NCBI GenBank assembly: GCA_023151335.1
Contig: JAKLJF010000168.1
Span: 1-8,937, forward strand
Direction: 5' to 3'
DNA length: 8,937 nt
Source of the DNA: Thermoanaerobaculia bacterium
GTDB lineage: Bacteria; Bacteroidota; Bacteroidia; Chitinophagales; Saprospiraceae
Shown here: positions 6,455 to 8,937 of the stretch, piece by piece
Layout: each line of letters starts with the position of its first letter
How positions within the stretch are numbered: the first letter of the stretch is position 1
Program-made: the position numbers and the translations under genes
The notes under the pieces: model-generated
Seen by the model: only the letters and a program-made list of their open reading frames with translations
Databases searched by the model: none
What the model was told of the DNA's origin: nothing

Positions 6455-6486
6455 CAAAGGTTTCGCCATTCGGTCGGTGGCGCAAT
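6455..6486 (-). promoter_or_regulatory. Candidate promoter for the pentein enzyme gene
   Basis: On the minus strand, ATTG (6486-6483) resembles the Bacteroidota -33 TTTG and AACCTTTG (6462-6455) resembles -7 TAnnTTTG with one mismatch. They are separated by 20 bases. This would place transcription start near 6448, about 22 bases before the ATG. It lies in the 131-base divergent region shared with the helical-repeat gene. Confidence 0.4.
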
Positions 6487-6510
6487 TGTTAATATTTCAG
6501 ACTTCCAGAA

Positions 6511-6543
6511 TTTCAAGCGCGATTTTTTTTTATAATTTATTTG
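6511..6543 (+). promoter_or_regulatory. Candidate promoter for the helical-repeat gene
   Basis: TTTC (6511-6514, one mismatch to TTTG) and TTTATTTG (6536-6543, one mismatch to TAnnTTTG) are 21 bases apart, fitting a Bacteroidota -33/-7 pair. Start of transcription would be near 6550, giving a very short leader before ATG at 6557. The surrounding T-tract is typical of promoter DNA. Confidence 0.4.
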
Positions 6544-6556
6544 TAACCAAAGTGTT

Positions 6557-8131
6557 ATGCAAACAAGCGATTTGTTGCTCCTGATTAAAAGTTTGTCTAA
6601 AGCCGAGCGAAAAAACTTCCGGATTCTGGCCACGGCAAAGCAAGACGGCGGCGGACATGCGTACATAGCGCTGTACGAAGAGCTGGAAAAGATTTCCGAT
6701 GATTGGGAGCCGGGTAATGGTAAAGCAGCCCCGGCTGACAGTGTATTAGAAAAAAAACTAAAGCAAAAAGAGGTAGAAGGTTCGGTATCGGCGATGCGAA
6801 ATTACCTGTCGAAGGCCATTTTGAAATCATTACGTCAGTTATATGAAAAAAACAGCAAACGCAGCGAGATCGAGATTGACCTCAAAGACGCTCTGATCCT
6901 GGAAAACCGGGGCTTGCTCGGACTTGCTGCCGGGAAGCTTAACGATGCGCTGGATCTGGCGCTCCAATATGAGTACCACGCCCTGGCATTTGATATTCTT
7001 CAGCACCTGATCCGGATCGAAACCCAGGCGGACTTTAAATCGTACGCCGAATCCATTGGCAAACGCCTGGAAAAAATTGCCGAAATTACCGGCTTTCTGG
7101 ACGCTGAAGCCCGCCAGTTTATCGCATATTTCAAGGCTTTTCTGCAATTTCGTTTGGGTATGAGGCGAGAAACCGCCTTAGCCGGCGAACGGATGCCGCA
7201 AGAGGAAAACGGAACGTTCACCCCGACATTTTTGGCCAAAATGTATCATTGCCAGGTATTGTCATTGTCCATGGAAGCTCTTTTGCAGGGTAATGCAGGG
7301 GAAGCCATGACGAGGGGAGACGAACTGCTGAGTTTGTGGGAAGAAAAATTGGAAATTAAAAACGAACGCCTGGGACAATACATCCGGCATTTTTCCAATC
7401 ACCTGAATTTTTGCGTAGCAGAGCGTTCGTTTGAGCGTTTCGAGCATCATTTGAATGAGTTGAAAGCCATGCATGGGAAAGGTTCCTCGACGCTGGAGCT
7501 GGAAGCCGAACTGGTACAAAATATCCTGCTGGCCGAACAATTACTCTACCTGAACACCAACCGGCTGGATGAGGCTTGCGCGGTTTTCCCAAGCGTGGAA
7601 GAGGCGCTGAAAAAATACGGCGCCAAGATCAACAAGGCGCGGGAGATCACGTTGCGCTACAACCATATTATTGCCCTTTTCGCCCTGGCGCGATACGAAC
7701 AGGCCCTGGGTCATTGCCTCGATCTGATCGGCATCCGGCATCATGCGCACCGGCATGACCTGCAACTGTTGGGCAAAATACTGGAGATCATTATTCACTT
7801 CGAACTGCGCGATCATCAATACCTGAACAACCTGGTTTCAAAACTCGGCAGGCCTTTGCAACACGCAAAAGATAGCCGGGATTTTGAACGGATGCTGTTG
7901 CGGCATTTGTTGAAACTGGCGGAAATACAAGTGCAAGGCCTGGACGCCGCGGAAGAGCGAAAATTGAACGCGGCGCTGTTTGAGCAATTCCACGCCGATT
8001 TGACGCGGTATAAATCCGCTACTCCTGCAAAATTCCAGATTGGTTTGGAAGAGATCGCAATATGGGTCGAATCGAAAGTGCAGGAAAAATCCTTCCGTGA
8101 AATCTTAAAAGAAAAATGGGGCAAACAGTAG
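6557..8131 (+). CDS. All-helical TPR-like protein, hypothetical
   Basis: The protein is 524 residues from ATG at 6557 to TAG at 8131. The N-terminus LLLLIKSLSKAERKNFRIL (6-24) is a conserved opening I associate with a family of uncharacterised Bacteroidota proteins. After a charged linker (about 50-75) nearly everything is predicted helix with repeated TPR-like pairs, for example ALILENRGLLGLAAGKLNDA, YHALAFDILQHLIRIE, FIAYFKAFLQFRLGM and HIIALFALARYEQALGHCL. No catalytic motif, signal peptide or membrane segment is visible. Such superhelices usually scaffold protein-protein contacts. It is the only plus-strand gene, divergent from the pentein enzyme and convergent with the caspase gene. A functional link to either is unproven, but an adaptor role near a caspase would fit. 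The start is supported by the promoter-like boxes just upstream. Confidence 0.88.
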   Translation: MQTSDLLLLIKSLSKAERKNFRILATAKQDGGGHAYIALYEELEKISDDWEPGNGKAAPADSVLEKKLKQKEVEGSVSAMRNYLSKAILKSLRQLYEKNSKRSEIEIDLKDALILENRGLLGLAAGKLNDALDLALQYEYHALAFDILQHLIRIETQADFKSYAESIGKRLEKIAEITGFLDAEARQFIAYFKAFLQFRLGMRRETALAGERMPQEENGTFTPTFLAKMYHCQVLSLSMEALLQGNAGEAMTRGDELLSLWEEKLEIKNERLGQYIRHFSNHLNFCVAERSFERFEHHLNELKAMHGKGSSTLELEAELVQNILLAEQLLYLNTNRLDEACAVFPSVEEALKKYGAKINKAREITLRYNHIIALFALARYEQALGHCLDLIGIRHHAHRHDLQLLGKILEIIIHFELRDHQYLNNLVSKLGRPLQHAKDSRDFERMLLRHLLKLAEIQVQGLDAAEERKLNAALFEQFHADLTRYKSATPAKFQIGLEEIAIWVESKVQEKSFREILKEKWGKQ

Positions 8132-8141
8132 GCGCCGTATT

Positions 8142-8937
8142 CTAGATCCGCTTCTTATGCACCAGCCGCCAGTAATGCGCGCCCAGCGCGGTCAGGCGGC
8201 AGGATTTGCTGTTTTGCGCGGCGAAATACATGTGTTCCTCGCCAATGGGCACTACCAGGCCTACCCGGTTGTACTTCTGGAGGTTTTTAAATATGGCCAC
8301 GTGATCCGGGTTGGCCACGCCCTTGTTCATGAATTCGTAGGAGGGGTCCAATGGGAATTCGTAGTCCGGCGCAGGGAAGTACGCGGTTATTTGTTTCAGA
8401 TCATTCAGCGGCACGGCCGGCTTGTCGGTGCGCAGGGTGATAAAGCGGCTCACATTGGTTTTAAACACCGGTCGCTGATCCCAGGGGCCGAGGGCCTGGT
8501 CGATGTAGGCATACACGCTGCCGGGGGTGATCTGGCCCAGCAAATCGGCCGCTCCGCCCCGCAGGGCGTCGATCAGCAGGTTGGTGAATACGCCGCGCCC
8601 GTTGACCTCGATGGATTCCTCACTGCCCCTGCTCGCCGTCAGAATGGTCATGCCTTCGGTGATGTGTGCCGTTGCTCCGCCCAATTGTTGTGGAGAGCCA
8701 AAGGCGCCCGAATGGCAACAATCGAGGATGATGATCTTGTTCCGGATTTTTGACCTGGCGGCCAGCACGAGAATCTCGTCCATCGACACCCCCTCGTCGT
8801 ATTTGCGGTGGTCCGGCGTTACAATGTAGCCCCCAATCTCGTTCAGAAAGCCGTGTCCGGAAAAGTAGAACAGGGCAGTGTCCATTTCGCGTTCGAACAA
8901 TTCCGCGATCAGGGCTTTCAACCCGGCCTGCGTGGCG
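8142..8937 (-). CDS. Caspase-family (C14) peptidase with C-terminal winged-helix-like domain; 5' end beyond window
   Basis: Open to the right edge; 264 residues are visible, ending at TAG (8144-8142). Numbering from the first whole codon, LFYFSGHGF (22-30) carries the catalytic His28 and IIILDCCHSG (68-77) carries the catalytic Cys74. The oxyanion-region segment MTILTASRGSEES and the later GRGVFTNLLIDAL (substrate-binding strand region) are typical of bacterial caspases/metacaspases. The first roughly 60-80 residues of the p20-like subunit lie outside the window. After the peptidase, the last 90 or so residues form a separate domain: VAIFKNLQKYNRVGLVVPI, HMYFAAQNSKSCRLT, ALGAHYWRLVHKKRI. It looks like a small winged-helix or helical adaptor. 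Bacterial caspases cut after Arg, Lys or Asp in cell-death and defence pathways. Its stop codon is 10 bases from that of the convergent helical-repeat gene, so no separate terminators fit between them. Confidence 0.94.
   Translation of the reverse strand, partial: ATQAGLKALIAELFEREMDTALFYFSGHGFLNEIGGYIVTPDHRKYDEGVSMDEILVLAARSKIRNKIIILDCCHSGAFGSPQQLGGATAHITEGMTILTASRGSEESIEVNGRGVFTNLLIDALRGGAADLLGQITPGSVYAYIDQALGPWDQRPVFKTNVSRFITLRTDKPAVPLNDLKQITAYFPAPDYEFPLDPSYEFMNKGVANPDHVAIFKNLQKYNRVGLVVPIGEEHMYFAAQNSKSCRLTALGAHYWRLVHKKRI

Noticed and set aside
8157..8753. Plus-strand 198-codon frame opposite the caspase gene
   Set aside because: The caspase frame with its His and Cys motifs is the coding one.

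Overview
The window looks like Bacteroidota DNA, probably a Saprospiria/Lewinella-like lineage. The reasons are promoter-like -7 elements of the TAnnTTTG type, weak or absent Shine-Dalgarno sequences, a LytTR regulator, and several protein families I associate with that phylum. The lineage is inferred from style, not from a marker gene. No RNA genes, insertion sequences, CRISPR arrays or attachment sites are visible, and no gene-free stretch exceeds about 130 bases.

Layout. Six minus-strand genes run from about 6425 down past the left edge, in this transcription order: (1) a 382-residue pentein-fold guanidino-modifying enzyme (deiminase-like); (2) a 185-residue beta-rich protein of unknown function; (3) a LytTR response regulator whose receiver lacks the phosphoacceptor Asp; (4) a small protein with a signal peptide, possibly frameshifted; (5) a SIR2-like protein ending in an effector-associated domain (EAD); (6) a large nSTAND1 NTPase with a transmembrane helix, coiled coil, helical segment and the start of a formylglycine-generating-enzyme (FGE/SUMF) domain, cut by the window edge. 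Genes 5 and 6 overlap by 4 bases (ATGA). To the right, an all-helical TPR-like gene (6557-8131) is divergent from gene 1. It converges on a caspase-family peptidase gene (8142 to the right edge, minus strand) with 10 bases between their stop codons.

Reading of the locus. SIR2-EAD, nSTAND1-TM-FGE and caspase are signature parts of NTP-dependent conflict (defence or programmed cell death) systems, so this is most likely a defence or counter-invader island. In the simplest model the STAND protein is a membrane-anchored sensor and switch with an outer FGE/C-lectin-fold ligand domain, and the SIR2-EAD protein is its translationally coupled effector or adaptor. The co-directional pentein enzyme and beta-rich partner, the phosphorylation-independent LytTR regulator and the secreted small protein are unusual companions and may extend the system. 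Whether they belong to it is inference. The last gene is a composition mosaic: its NTPase half is GC-rich and its TM/coiled-coil/FGE half is AT-rich, which suggests module exchange.
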